The position numbers were made by a program, and so were the translations under genes. The notes under the pieces were generated by a model. It saw only the letters and a program-made list of their open reading frames with translations, was not told the DNA's origin and made no database searches. A DNA stretch of 64,000 nucleotides from NCBI RefSeq assembly GCF_029218125.1, contig NZ_JARFXX010000009.1, forward strand, positions 24,484 through 88,483, given 5' to 3'. Shown piece after piece: positions 17,600-25,896 of this stretch; position 1 is the first letter of the stretch; each line of letters starts with the position of its first letter. The stretch is from Oscillibacter faecalis_A. GTDB lineage: Bacteria > Bacillota > Clostridia > Oscillospirales > Oscillospiraceae.

Positions 17600-18349
17600 A
17601 TGGAACAGCGCAAGAAAGTTTTGCTGGTTGACGCCGGTGAAGAATTCCGCACACTGATGCGGGAGGAACTGGAAAAGAGTGGGGAATTTTCCGTAGAACT
17701 GGCACGGGATGGGAGCGAGGCTTTGAAAAAGGCATCGGAAAACCGGCCGGACCTGCTGGTGATGGATGTGATGCTCTCCGGTATGGATGGCATCAGCGTC
17801 CTGCGCCAACTGCAAAAGCAGGGTGACGCGCCGATGACGATTTTCATTTCCGCGTTTATTTCGGAGCGGATGCTGGCGGAGATCTCGGAGCTGGGCGCGG
17901 CGTATTTCCTGCTGAAGCCCTTTGAACCGAGCATCCTGCTGGATAAGTTGCGGGGGCTGTTTCTGGCGGCGCCGCAGGCGGCTCCGTCCAGCCTGAAAAC
18001 AAGAGTGACTTCTGTGATTCATGAGATTGGCGTTCCCGCTCATATCAAGGGCTACCAGTATTTGCGGGAGGCCATCATGATTACGGTGAAGGATATGGAT
18101 GTCATCAACGCGGTGACGAAGGTTTTATACCCGGAGGTGGCGAAGCGGTATGCCACAACGCCCTCCCGGGTGGAGCGCGCCATCCGCCATGCCATTGAAG
18201 TGGCTTGGGACCGGGGCGATTTGGAAACACTCCAGAAGTATTTCGGATATACAGTCTCCAACGCCAAGGGCAAGCCGACGAACAGCGAGTTCATCGCCAT
18301 GATCGCCGACCGGCTGACCTTAGAGCAGAAAAACGGCAGAAGCGCCTGA
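17600..18349 (+). CDS. spo0A: Sporulation master regulator Spo0A
   Basis: Response regulator that commits cells to sporulation. The 249-residue protein has a receiver domain (about 1-120) and the Spo0A C-terminal DNA-binding domain (about 140-249). The latter contains the recognition helix region YPEVAKRYATTPSRVERAIR and NSEFIAMIAD. The phosphoacceptor is Asp56 (LLVMDVML) and the conserved Lys is Lys106 (FLLKPFE). Oddly, the acidic pair near the N-terminus is Asp11-Ala12 (LLVDAGEE), where most receivers have two acidic residues. The ATG at 17600 follows AAAGGAAGTG; a longer in-frame reading has no ribosome site. Terminator at 18383-18422. Confidence 0.95.
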   Translation: MEQRKKVLLVDAGEEFRTLMREELEKSGEFSVELARDGSEALKKASENRPDLLVMDVMLSGMDGISVLRQLQKQGDAPMTIFISAFISERMLAEISELGAAYFLLKPFEPSILLDKLRGLFLAAPQAAPSSLKTRVTSVIHEIGVPAHIKGYQYLREAIMITVKDMDVINAVTKVLYPEVAKRYATTPSRVERAIRHAIEVAWDRGDLETLQKYFGYTVSNAKGKPTNSEFIAMIADRLTLEQKNGRSA

Positions 18350-18382
18350 TACGGCACTGTCAAAGTATTAAAAAACGTTATC

Positions 18383-18422
18383 AGGGAGACCGGCGGGTGG
18401 GGCCTGCTGGTCTCCCTTTTTT
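18383..18422 (+). terminator. Terminator after spo0A
   Basis: AGGGAGACC (18383-18391) pairs with GGTCTCCCT (18409-18417) around a 17-base apical region and runs into T residues. Confidence 0.88.
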
Positions 18423-18508
18423 GCGGAAAATGTGATAGAAGAACCACTGCCATTTCATTTGGAAGGGTGTGGCAGCGGAAACAGATTCAGGAAAAAGTGG
18501 ATTTCCTC

Positions 18509-18537
18509 TTGGCAGAGCATGAAAAATATGATATTCT
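18509..18537 (+). promoter_or_regulatory. Promoter for the TSCPD gene
   Basis: TTGGCA (18509-18514) and TATTCT (18532-18537) with a 17-base spacer lie about 55 bases before the start. Confidence 0.5.
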
Positions 18538-18594
18538 GTAAAAAATAATTTGCCTGCTTGGAGGAAGGGCGGGCGAGGAAGGAAGGAAAAAAGG

Positions 18595-18849
18595 ATGACG
18601 TATACGATTCAGCCTCACGGTGTTTGCTCCCGCTCCATGACGGTGGAGACGGACGATCAGGGCGTGATTCAAAAGCTGGAGGTTGTCGGCGGCTGCGACG
18701 GAAACCTCAAGGGCATTTCCGCGCTGGTGGTAGGTATGAAGGCCGAGGAGGCCGTCCGCCGCCTGCGGGGCATCGACTGCAAGGGCCGTGGCACCTCCTG
18801 CCCGGATCAGTTGGCACAGGGCCTTGAAAAGGCGCTGGCCCAAAAGTGA
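18595..18849 (+). CDS. TSCPD domain protein (TIGR03905 type)
   Basis: A small 84-residue protein of a widespread but functionally unclear family. It begins TYTIQPHGVCSRSM and ends with the defining CKGRGTSCPDQLAQGLEKAL, which gives the TSCPD motif near residue 67. Related TSCPD domains occur at the C-terminus of some B12-dependent ribonucleotide reductases, so nucleic-acid or metal contact via the Cys residues (Cys11, 34, 62, 68) is possible but unproven. The ATG at 18595 follows GGAAGGAAAAAAGG. It is monocistronic between two terminators. Confidence 0.85.
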   Translation: MTYTIQPHGVCSRSMTVETDDQGVIQKLEVVGGCDGNLKGISALVVGMKAEEAVRRLRGIDCKGRGTSCPDQLAQGLEKALAQK

Positions 18850-18876
18850 TTCTTCGCAAACAGGAAATAGGAAGTA

Positions 18877-18916
18877 CAGCCCCGGAGCGCTTGGCGCTCC
18901 GGGGCTGCTGCTTTGC
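18877..18916 (+). terminator. Terminator-like hairpin after the TSCPD gene
   Basis: A perfect 13-bp stem (18878-18890 with 18894-18906) is followed by a weak T-rich tail. Confidence 0.65.
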
Positions 18917-19007
18917 ACCGAACCGGGAGAAGCGGCATAGAATGGGACAGCGGCGGAGGTACGCCGTATTTTGTGCCGATGCGAAGCGGCGGAATGGATG
19001 ATGGACG

Positions 19008-19448
19008 ATGGCTTATTCCGACCGGGAGCTGTTGGCGCGGCTGATTCAGTGCGAGGCGGGCGGAGAGGGTGACACCGGGATGAAGGCGGTGGCGGGTGTG
19101 GTGATGAACCGGGTCCACGCCCGGGGCGGGGAATACGCCCGGGTGGGGCAGGGCAGCATCCGCAATATCATTTTCCAGCCCTATCAGTTTGTGTGCGCCT
19201 CGGAAACGGAAAACGGCGCTTACAACCCCCAGAACATTTATAATATGCGGCCGGAGCAGATTCACTATGACATTGCCGACTGGGCCATTGTGGGGAACCG
19301 CATTCCCGATGTGGCGGAGTCCCTGTGGTTTTACAATCCCTTCGGCCCTCAGTGCCGGAGCAGGTTCCCATCCGAGGTGGGCTACTGGCAGACCCGTATC
19401 GGGGATCACTGCTTCTATAACCCCACAGATGCCTATTACAAGACTTGA
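19008..19448 (+). CDS. cwlJ: Spore cortex-lytic hydrolase CwlJ-like
   Basis: Hydrolase_2 (SleB/CwlJ) family enzyme that degrades spore cortex at germination. The 146-residue protein lacks a signal peptide and a binding domain, as in CwlJ rather than SleB. The conserved catalytic region begins LLARLIQCEAGGEGDTGMKA, with the active Glu at about residue 16, followed by VVMNRVHA and later FYNPFGPQC. Its stop is 12 bases before the gerQ start, matching the known dependence of CwlJ on GerQ for coat localisation. The start codon is preceded by only a weak ribosome site. Confidence 0.88.
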   Translation: MAYSDRELLARLIQCEAGGEGDTGMKAVAGVVMNRVHARGGEYARVGQGSIRNIIFQPYQFVCASETENGAYNPQNIYNMRPEQIHYDIADWAIVGNRIPDVAESLWFYNPFGPQCRSRFPSEVGYWQTRIGDHCFYNPTDAYYKT

Positions 19449-19460
19449 GAGGTGTTTTCT

Positions 19461-19976
19461 ATGCAGCGTTTCAATACTTACCCGACAGCGCCGGCCCCGT
19501 CCGGCGGGAGCGACTGGCAGGCGGAGATCAATGGCGGTGGACAAACGGAGACAAGGAACGTTGGTGATGCGCACTCCTGGCAGTCACCGGAGAGTTCGGA
19601 ATACGTCACCATGCCCGGCGGACAGATGGTGCCCATGGGCAATCTGCCAGGGATGCGGACAGATCTGCCGGAAGAGACGATCCAGAATCCCCTCAGCGTG
19701 GAGGAGACTCATAAAGGTTCCATTAAAGGGATGCTATCCCGGAATCAGGGCGCCTACGTGGTGGCCACCTTTTTGGTGGGCACACAGGGCACCGTGTCAT
19801 GGGAGGGGATCCTCTATGACGTGGGCAATGACTTCATCACGATCTACCAGCCGGGGCGGGAGCGGTATATCGTGACGGATATTTACGCCCTGAAGTATAT
19901 CGAATTTTACGATACCCGCCGCCGGGAGCAGTGTGAGGCCATGCTGAAGCAGAACGGCCTTTGGAACCGGGGGTAA
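19461..19976 (+). CDS. gerQ: Spore coat protein GerQ
   Basis: Inner coat protein needed to place CwlJ in the spore coat. The 171-residue product has a low-complexity N-terminal half rich in Gly, Pro and Gln, then the conserved GerQ domain: a segment starting GAYVVATFLVGTQGTVSWEG and one starting NDFITIYQPGRERYIVTDI. The ATG at 19461 follows GAGAGG. It forms a two-gene unit with cwlJ. The Lys/Gln content suits transglutaminase cross-linking, as described for B. subtilis GerQ. Confidence 0.9.
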   Translation: MQRFNTYPTAPAPSGGSDWQAEINGGGQTETRNVGDAHSWQSPESSEYVTMPGGQMVPMGNLPGMRTDLPEETIQNPLSVEETHKGSIKGMLSRNQGAYVVATFLVGTQGTVSWEGILYDVGNDFITIYQPGRERYIVTDIYALKYIEFYDTRRREQCEAMLKQNGLWNRG

Positions 19977-19993
19977 AAGTTTACAGAAGGGGA

Positions 19994-20022
19994 TTGCGGA
20001 GAAAAAAGCACTGTGATACAAT
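19994..20022 (+). promoter_or_regulatory. Promoter for the nitroreductase gene
   Basis: TTGCGG (19994-19999) and TACAAT (20017-20022) with a 17-base spacer lie 32 bases before the ATG. Confidence 0.6.
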
Positions 20023-20054
20023 CAGCACGATCAAACAAATGAGGAGGAATCCCA

Positions 20055-20567
20055 ATGGATTTTGCAAAGCTCTGCGCAGAGCGCTATTCTCTGCGGAAAT
20101 TTGACACTCGTCCGGTAGAGCGGGAAAAGCTGGACTTGATTTTGGAGGCGGGCCGCAATGCCCCTACCGCCCACAATAAACAGCCCCAGCGCATTTTTGT
20201 GCTGCAGAGCGCAGAGGCGCTGGAAAAGGCGGATGCCTGCATGGGCTGTCATTTCCATCCCCCGGTGATCATTGCCGTGGGCTATGACCCGGCTGTTTCG
20301 TGGCATCGGGAGACCGACGGAAAGGACCATGGCGAGATCGACGCTACCATCGCCGCCACGCAGATGATGCTGCAGGCGGCGGATCTGGGCCTTGGCACTA
20401 CGTATGTGGGAATATTTGAGCCGGAGAAGATGCTGGCGGCCTTCCCGGAGATGGCGGGCGTACAACTCACGGCGCTGCTGCCGCTGGGCTATCCGGCGGA
20501 GGGGGCACATCCCGCCAAGCTCCACGCCCAGCGGGAGCCGATGGAGAAACTGGTGAAGTACCTGTAA
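20055..20567 (+). CDS. Nitroreductase family protein
   Basis: FMN-dependent oxidoreductase of the short nitroreductase class (170 residues). Seen: FMN phosphate-binding RYSLRKFDTRPV, the APTAHNKQPQRIFVL segment, and the C-terminal LGLGTTYVGIFEPEKM region. A Cys-rich stretch ACMGCHFHPP (about residues 60-70) is found in clostridial relatives and may be redox-active. Physiological substrate unknown. The ATG follows GAGGAGG. Confidence 0.85.
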   Translation: MDFAKLCAERYSLRKFDTRPVEREKLDLILEAGRNAPTAHNKQPQRIFVLQSAEALEKADACMGCHFHPPVIIAVGYDPAVSWHRETDGKDHGEIDATIAATQMMLQAADLGLGTTYVGIFEPEKMLAAFPEMAGVQLTALLPLGYPAEGAHPAKLHAQREPMEKLVKYL

Positions 20568-20588
20568 GTAAGCGGGAAGAATCAGACA

Positions 20589-20624
20589 CGGGAGCAGCTG
20601 CTCTGCAGCCGCTCCCGCATTTTG
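20589..20624 (+). terminator. Weak terminator after the nitroreductase gene
   Basis: Imperfect GC-rich stem (about 20589-20600 with 20606-20617) followed by CATTTTG. Confidence 0.5.
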
Positions 20625-20642
20625 CAAAAGACTGAAATAGCA

Positions 20643-20677
20643 GAGAAAGAGATACGCACAAGCGTATCTCTTTCTTT
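20643..20677 (-). terminator. Terminator of the tRNA operon
   Basis: A perfect stem of about 14 bp around a four-base loop lies immediately downstream of tRNA-Lys on the minus strand. Its A/T-rich base supplies T residues in both directions. Confidence 0.7.
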
Positions 20678-20753
20678 TGGTGACCCGGCGGGGATTCGAA
20701 CCCCGGACCCACTGCTTAAAAGGCAGTTGCTCTGCCGGCTGAGCTACCGGATC
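20678..20753 (-). tRNA. tRNA-Lys (UUU)
   Basis: Cloverleaf with acceptor GATCCGG/CCGGGTC, T loop TTCGAAT, and anticodon loop CTTTTAA giving anticodon TTT. The CCA end is encoded. Last gene of the cluster. Confidence 0.97.
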
Positions 20754-20777
20754 ATGCGCAATATGGGGAAAATGAAC

Positions 20778-20852
20778 TGGCAGGGACGGCTGGACTCGAA
20801 CCAGCGAATGAGGGAGTCAAAGTCCCTTGCCTTACCACTTGGCTACGCCCCT
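20778..20852 (-). tRNA. tRNA-Gln (UUG)
   Basis: Anticodon stem AGGGA/TCCCT around loop CTTTGAC gives TTG. Acceptor AGGGGCG pairs with CGTCCCT, discriminator G, encoded CCA. Confidence 0.96.
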
Positions 20853-20900
20853 AAGTGGAAAAAGAAAAGGGAACCGGGGATATCCCGGTCCCCTTTTGTC

Positions 20901-20977
20901 TGGGGTGGGTGATGGGACTCGAACCCACAACACCTGGAACCACAATCCAGTGCTCTGCCAATTGAACTACACCCACC
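20901..20977 (-). tRNA. tRNA-His (GUG)
   Basis: Anticodon stem CTGGA/TCCAG around TTGTGGT gives GTG. An extra 5' G pairs with C before the encoded CCA, the identity element of tRNA-His. Confidence 0.97.
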
Positions 20978-21015
20978 ACATATAAAACCGTTTGAGCCGA
21001 CATATACCGGAGAGA

Positions 21016-21092
<77 letters not shown>

Positions 21093-21098
21093 AGATTC

Positions 21099-21173
21099 TG
21101 GAGCAGGTGACGGGAATCGAACCCGCATCCCCAGCTTGGAAGGCTGGTGCCCTGACCATTGTGCTACACCTGC
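21099..21173 (-). tRNA. tRNA-Gly (UCC)
   Basis: Anticodon stem CCAGC/GCTGG around CTTCCAA gives TCC. Acceptor GCAGGTG pairs with CACCTGC, discriminator T, encoded CCA. First gene of the five-tRNA operon. Confidence 0.97.
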
Positions 21174-21204
21174 ATGAGCCCTCCGTGGAAATGTCAGCTT
21201 GCAT

Positions 21205-21233
21205 ATCTTAGCATATAAAGTCGGTTCTGTCAA
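21205..21233 (-). promoter_or_regulatory. Promoter of the tRNA operon
   Basis: Minus-strand TTGACA (21233-21228) and TAAGAT (21210-21205) with a 17-base spacer. A TGC just before the -10 adds an extended -10 contact. It lies about 30 bases before tRNA-Gly. Confidence 0.8.
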
Positions 21234-21252
21234 GGCGTTTTTCCTGAAAAGT

Positions 21253-21870
21253 TTACAGTTTTGCCATGGAGAGGAAAGTGTCGTATAAAAGCTGCCCATC
21301 TGCCGCACCGGGGAGGGACAGCCGTTCCGGGTGCCACTGGACGCATAGAATGGGGAGCGTGCGGTGCCGCAGAGCCTCAACAGTACCGTCCGGCGCCCAT
21401 TGCAACGCCTCCAGCCCGGCGCCGAAACGGTCAATGGACTGGTGGTGGCTGCTGTTGACAACGCAGCGCTCCCCATACAGCCGCCGCAGCAGCGAGGGGG
21501 CAGCGGTGACGCTATGTAGCCGGTCACTGCCGTGGACCGAGCTGTGGCCGGGAAGGTCCTGCACAAGCGTGCCACCGAAAAATACGTTCACACTCTGCAT
21601 TCCCCGGCAGACGCCCAGCACCGGTCGGTGGGCGGAGGTGAACAGATTCAGCAGATCCATTTCCAGCGCGTCCCGCGCCGGGTCAAGGCCGCGGCAGGCA
21701 ATATCGGTCTGTCCATAGAGCATTGGGGACAGGTCGCCGCCGCCGGGAAGCAGCAGACAGCCGCAGTCCGCCGGATCATCGGTAAAGCAGGGCACTGCCC
21801 CGGCGCGGCGCACGGCTCGGGCGTAATTGCGGTAAACGGCGACGTCACCGGGAATATAAACACGCAGCAT
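21253..21870 (-). CDS. Class I glutamine amidotransferase-like hydrolase (peptidase C26, PuuD-like)
   Basis: Probable gamma-glutamyl amide hydrolase, related to gamma-glutamyl-GABA hydrolase PuuD. The 205-residue protein has LLLPGGGDLSPMLYG, the nucleophile Cys in LGVCRGMQSVNVFFGG, the VNSSHHQSIDRFGAGLE segment and the His-Glu of QWHPERLS. At 205 residues it is shorter than the usual 235-255, with a compact N-terminus. No polyamine genes are nearby, so the physiological substrate is unknown. Confidence 0.85.
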   Translation of the reverse strand: MLRVYIPGDVAVYRNYARAVRRAGAVPCFTDDPADCGCLLLPGGGDLSPMLYGQTDIACRGLDPARDALEMDLLNLFTSAHRPVLGVCRGMQSVNVFFGGTLVQDLPGHSSVHGSDRLHSVTAAPSLLRRLYGERCVVNSSHHQSIDRFGAGLEALQWAPDGTVEALRHRTLPILCVQWHPERLSLPGAADGQLLYDTFLSMAKL

Positions 21871-21947
21871 GGCAGGCCCTCCCCTTAAAAAGCTGCTTTA
21901 TTCTATGCGGCAGCGGCGGATTTTGACAGGGGAAGCTGTGGGAAGGC

Positions 21948-21976
21948 TTGCCTTGCGGCATAGGAAGGAGTATAAT
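21948..21976 (+). promoter_or_regulatory. Promoter for gluQ
   Basis: TTGCCT (21948-21953) and TATAAT (21971-21976) with a 17-base spacer lie about 40 bases before the GTG start. Confidence 0.6.
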
Positions 21977-22014
21977 AACCTTGATTTTACCTGTGATATG
22001 GGAGGTGGAGCACT

Positions 22015-22959
22015 GTGGAGACCTTGGGGCGCTTTGCACCGTCTCCCAGCGGGCGGCTCCATCTGGGAAACCTGTTCTGCGCGCTGCTGGCGTGGCTGTC
22101 CGCACGGCAGAAGGGCGGAAAAATTTTGTTGCGGGTGGAGGACCTTGATACCGCCCGTTGTCCGCTGAAATACGGCGCACAGACGGAGCGGGACCTGCAA
22201 TGGCTGGGGCTGGACTGGGACATCGGCCCCGGTAAGGAGAACGGTACCGGCCCATATTACCAAAGCCGCCGCACGGCGCTCTATCAGGCGGCGCTGGAGA
22301 AACTGGAGGACAGGGGACTGGTGTACCCCTGCTTTTGCACCCGGGCGGAGCTGCACGCAGCCTCGGCTCCCCACCGGGAGGACGGGCAGACAGTTTATGT
22401 CGGCACCTGCCGGTATTTATCAGCGGCGGAGATCGCGGAGAAGCGCCGGACTCGTGCGCCCGCTCTGCGGCTGCGGGTGTCGGAGGAGGTCTGGGGCTTC
22501 ACGGACGGACACATGGGCCGTTATGAGGAAAATCTGGCCCGGGACTGCGGGGATTTTCTTCTGCGCCGGTCCGACGGAATGTTTGCCTATCAACTGGCAG
22601 TGGTGGTAGATGATGCCGCCATGGGCATCACAGAGGTGGTGCGGGGGTCGGACCTGCAGGATTCCACACCCCGGCAGTTATATCTCTATCACCTGCTGGG
22701 CCTGACGCCGCCGCAGTTTTATCATTTCCCGCTGCTGCTGACAGCGGAGGGAAAGCGCCTTTCCAAGCGGGACAGTGCAGTGGGACTGGACAGCTTACAG
22801 GAACGGCTGTCCCCGGAGGAAATTTTGGGGAGGCTGGGGTATCTTGCGGGCATCAATCCCTCTGCCGCGCCGAAAACGGCGGAGGCGCTGCTGACGGACT
22901 TTGACTGGGAACGGGTTCCGAGGGCGGATATCCGCATCCCGGAGGGACTTTTTGAATGA
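22015..22959 (+). CDS. gluQ: Glutamyl-Q tRNA(Asp) synthetase
   Basis: Truncated glutamyl-tRNA synthetase paralogue that attaches glutamate to queuosine-34 of tRNA-Asp. The 314-residue product keeps the Rossmann fold (HIGH-like RFAPSPSGRLHLGN, KMSKS-like KRLSKRDSAV) but lacks the anticodon-binding domain, the mark of GluQRS. The zinc-site Cys residues are seen in YPCFCTRAEL and YVGTCRYL. The GTG start has GGGAGGTGGAG upstream. Pairing with the next gene, trkA, is close (30 bases) but functionally unrelated. Confidence 0.9.
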   Translation: METLGRFAPSPSGRLHLGNLFCALLAWLSARQKGGKILLRVEDLDTARCPLKYGAQTERDLQWLGLDWDIGPGKENGTGPYYQSRRTALYQAALEKLEDRGLVYPCFCTRAELHAASAPHREDGQTVYVGTCRYLSAAEIAEKRRTRAPALRLRVSEEVWGFTDGHMGRYEENLARDCGDFLLRRSDGMFAYQLAVVVDDAAMGITEVVRGSDLQDSTPRQLYLYHLLGLTPPQFYHFPLLLTAEGKRLSKRDSAVGLDSLQERLSPEEILGRLGYLAGINPSAAPKTAEALLTDFDWERVPRADIRIPEGLFE

Positions 22960-22989
22960 ACGGCGGAAAGCCGCCAAGGGGGAAAAGCA

Positions 22990-24357
22990 ATGCAGATCAT
23001 CATTGTGGGCGCGGGCAAGGTTGGCAGCAGTCTGACTGCTCAGTTGATTCGGGAGCACCGGGTCACGGTTATCGATCAGGAGCCGAAGCTTATTGAAAAT
23101 ATCATCAACGTCTATGATGTGATGGGAATTTGCGGCAACGGAGCAAGCTACGAGGTGCAGAAGGAGGCGGAGGTAAATAAGGCGGACTTGCTGATCGCCA
23201 CCACCTCCAGCGATGAGATCAACATTCTGGCCTGCCTTGTGGCGAAAAAGCTGGGCGTGGCCCACACCATCGCCAGAATCCGCAACCCGGAATATGAGAC
23301 GCAGCTCCGCTTCATGCGGGGGGAGTTGGGCATGACCATGTCCATCAACCCGGAAAAGGCGGCGGCTCACGAGATTGCCCGCGTACTGCGGTTCCCGGCG
23401 GCTATGAAGCTGGAGTCCTTTTCCAAGGGGCGGCTGGAGCTGGTGGAGTACCGTTTGCAGGAGGGCTCTGCGCTGGATGGCGTCCAATTGCTGGATATTT
23501 ACCGCAGCGCCCGGGCAAGGGTGCTGATATGTGCGGTGTCCCGGAAAGGGGAGACCACCATCCCCTCCGGTGATTTCCAACTAAAAAGCGGCGATAAAAT
23601 CTATGTCACCGCCGCGCCGGATCAGCTCTCCGCTTTTTTCCAGTATTTGGGTGTGTTTCGCAAAAAGGCATCCAGCGTCATGATCGTGGGCGCCAGCAAA
23701 ATGTGCTACTATCTTGCAAGCGAGCTTCTGCACATGGGGATGAGCGTGAAGATTATCGACCAGAATGAGAGCCGCTGCGCCCAAATCAGCGAGCTGCTGC
23801 CCCGGGCGCTGGTCATTGTGGGTGACGGTACGGACGGGGAGCTGCTGGCAGAGGAGGGCATTGACGATACCGATGCCTTTGTGGCCCTGACCGGCATTGA
23901 CGAGGCCAATATCCTCATGGCCATGTGCGCATCCCGGCAGAAGGCCGGGTGCAAGGTGGTGGCGAAGATCAACCGCCGCTCCCTGATGGAGCTGGTGAGC
24001 AGCGAGCGGATGATCGACAGCATAGTCTCCGTCCGAGATGTGACCACGGAGTTGATTGTGCAGTACGTCCGGGCCATGGAGAGCGCCTCCGGCGCCAAGA
24101 TCAAAACGCTGCACCGGCTGGTGGAGGGGGCTATTGAGGCACTGGAATTTCATGTAGACAATGACGTTGCCTTTGTGGAAACGCCCCTGAAGGACCTGCG
24201 GCTGAAATCCGGCGTGCTCATTGCGGGCATTGTCCGGCGCAACGGCAGCATTGTCATACCCGGCGGCAGCGATGTGATTCGCAGCGGCGATGATGTCATT
24301 GTGGTGACGCAGGACGCCGCCCTTCAGGACATTCACGATATTTTGCGGCAGGAGTAA
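22990..24357 (+). CDS. trkA: Trk potassium uptake regulator TrkA
   Basis: Cytoplasmic NAD(H)/nucleotide-binding gating subunit of a Trk/Ktr-type potassium transporter. The 455-residue protein has two RCK repeats, each with TrkA_N and TrkA_C parts. The first begins MQIIIVGAGKVGSSL; the second begins SVMIVGASKMCYYLASE near residue 229. It precedes trkH by 11 bases in an operon. Confidence 0.95.
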   Translation: MQIIIVGAGKVGSSLTAQLIREHRVTVIDQEPKLIENIINVYDVMGICGNGASYEVQKEAEVNKADLLIATTSSDEINILACLVAKKLGVAHTIARIRNPEYETQLRFMRGELGMTMSINPEKAAAHEIARVLRFPAAMKLESFSKGRLELVEYRLQEGSALDGVQLLDIYRSARARVLICAVSRKGETTIPSGDFQLKSGDKIYVTAAPDQLSAFFQYLGVFRKKASSVMIVGASKMCYYLASELLHMGMSVKIIDQNESRCAQISELLPRALVIVGDGTDGELLAEEGIDDTDAFVALTGIDEANILMAMCASRQKAGCKVVAKINRRSLMELVSSERMIDSIVSVRDVTTELIVQYVRAMESASGAKIKTLHRLVEGAIEALEFHVDNDVAFVETPLKDLRLKSGVLIAGIVRRNGSIVIPGGSDVIRSGDDVIVVTQDAALQDIHDILRQE

Positions 24358-24368
24358 GAGGAGGCACT

Positions 24369-25838
24369 ATGAATATACGCATGATCGGCTTTGTGCTGGG
24401 GCGAATCCTGCTGGTGGAGGCGGGACTTCTGACCCTGCCGCTGGCCGTGGCGCTGCTGTACAGGGAACCGGCCATGCCGTGGCTGATCACCATGGCGGCG
24501 CTGGTAGTTTGCGGCGCACTTTTGAGCTTCCGAAAGCCGGAGCGCACCGCCCTTTACGCCAAGGACGGCTTTGCTGCCGTGGCGCTGGTGTGGCTGCTGA
24601 TGTCCGCCTTTGGAGCGCTGCCCTTTGTGCTTTCGGGGGACATTCTCCATTACGTGGACGCCTTTTTTGAAACGGTCTCCGGCTTTACTACCACCGGAGC
24701 CAGTATCCTCCCGGCAGTGGAACCGCTGAGCCGGGGCAGCCTGTTCTGGCGCAGCTTTACGCACTGGGTTGGCGGCATGGGCGTACTGGTGTTCGTCATG
24801 GCGATTTTACCCATGAGCGACGGACATACCATGCATATCCTCCGTGCGGAGATGCCCGGCCCCACGGCGGGCAAGCTGGTGAGCCGCATGAGCGACACGG
24901 CAAAAATCCTCTACGGCATTTATTTTGTGATGACAGCGGTTATGATTTTGCTGCTGGTGCTGGGGGGCATGGATTTGTTTGATGCCTGTATCCATGCCTT
25001 CGGCACGGCGGGCACCGGCGGCTTTTCCAGCCGGAACGCCAGCGTGGGGGCCTACAACAGCGCGTATATCGACATTGTCACCGGTATCGGGATGCTGGCC
25101 TTCGGCGTCAATTTTAATCTGTACTTTTTCCTGCTGGTGCGCCGCTTTCGGGAGGTGCTCCGCTCCGAGGAGCTGTGGGTGTATCTCGGCATCGTGGCGG
25201 CGTCCACAGCGGCCATTGCCGCCAACATCCTGTCGCTGTACGGCTCTGTGGGAACGGCGCTGCGCCACACTTTCTTTCAGGTGTCCTCCGTTATCACCAC
25301 AACCGGCTACGCCACAGTGGATTTCGGGCAGTGGCCGGTTTTTTCCAAAACAGTGCTGGTGCTGCTGATGTTTGTGGGCGGCTGCGCCGGTTCTACCGCC
25401 GGCGGATTGAAGGTCACGCGCATCGTCACCTTGGCAAAGGCCGCTGTAATGGATATGCGGAAGATGCTGCATCCCAATGCCGTGATCAATGTGCGGATGG
25501 AGGGCCGCGCCCTGCCGGAAAAACAGGTGCGGGGCGTGCAGGCGTATCTTTCCATCTACATACTGATTTTATGCGGCTCATGGCTGCTGCTGAGTCTGGC
25601 GGGCTTTGATGAGCTGACAACCTTTACCGCTGTTGTGACCTGCATCAATAACGTCGGCCCGGGACTGAACATGGTGGGCCCCACCGGGAATTTCGGTTTC
25701 TTTGCCCCGTGGGCCAAGCTGCTTTTGAGCTTTGATATGCTGGCGGGACGGCTGGAGCTGTTCCCCATGCTGCTGCTGTTCGCCCCCTCCATCTGGCGTG
25801 GGAGCCATGTGCGGAGATCCACCCTTGAGCATTTATAA
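24369..25838 (+). CDS. trkH: Trk potassium transporter membrane subunit TrkH
   Basis: Potassium-translocating membrane protein (489 residues) with about ten to twelve hydrophobic segments and four pore-loop repeats. The selectivity-type loops are seen as SGFTTTGASI, AGTGGFSSRN, SVITTTGYATVD and NVGPGLNMVG. GGCAGSTAGGLKVTRIV follows the third pore. It ends at the bidirectional terminator 25837-25880. Confidence 0.95.
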   Translation: MNIRMIGFVLGRILLVEAGLLTLPLAVALLYREPAMPWLITMAALVVCGALLSFRKPERTALYAKDGFAAVALVWLLMSAFGALPFVLSGDILHYVDAFFETVSGFTTTGASILPAVEPLSRGSLFWRSFTHWVGGMGVLVFVMAILPMSDGHTMHILRAEMPGPTAGKLVSRMSDTAKILYGIYFVMTAVMILLLVLGGMDLFDACIHAFGTAGTGGFSSRNASVGAYNSAYIDIVTGIGMLAFGVNFNLYFFLLVRRFREVLRSEELWVYLGIVAASTAAIAANILSLYGSVGTALRHTFFQVSSVITTTGYATVDFGQWPVFSKTVLVLLMFVGGCAGSTAGGLKVTRIVTLAKAAVMDMRKMLHPNAVINVRMEGRALPEKQVRGVQAYLSIYILILCGSWLLLSLAGFDELTTFTAVVTCINNVGPGLNMVGPTGNFGFFAPWAKLLLSFDMLAGRLELFPMLLLFAPSIWRGSHVRRSTLEHL

Positions 25839-25880
25839 AAAATACAGGACAGGGAAATTGTTCCCTGTCCTGTATTTTTT
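25837..25880. terminator. Bidirectional terminator between trkH and gdhA
   Basis: A perfect 20-base arm pair (25837-25856 with 25861-25880) is flanked by A and T runs between convergent genes. Confidence 0.92.
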
Positions 25881-25896
25881 GTGTGTGATGTTAAGC

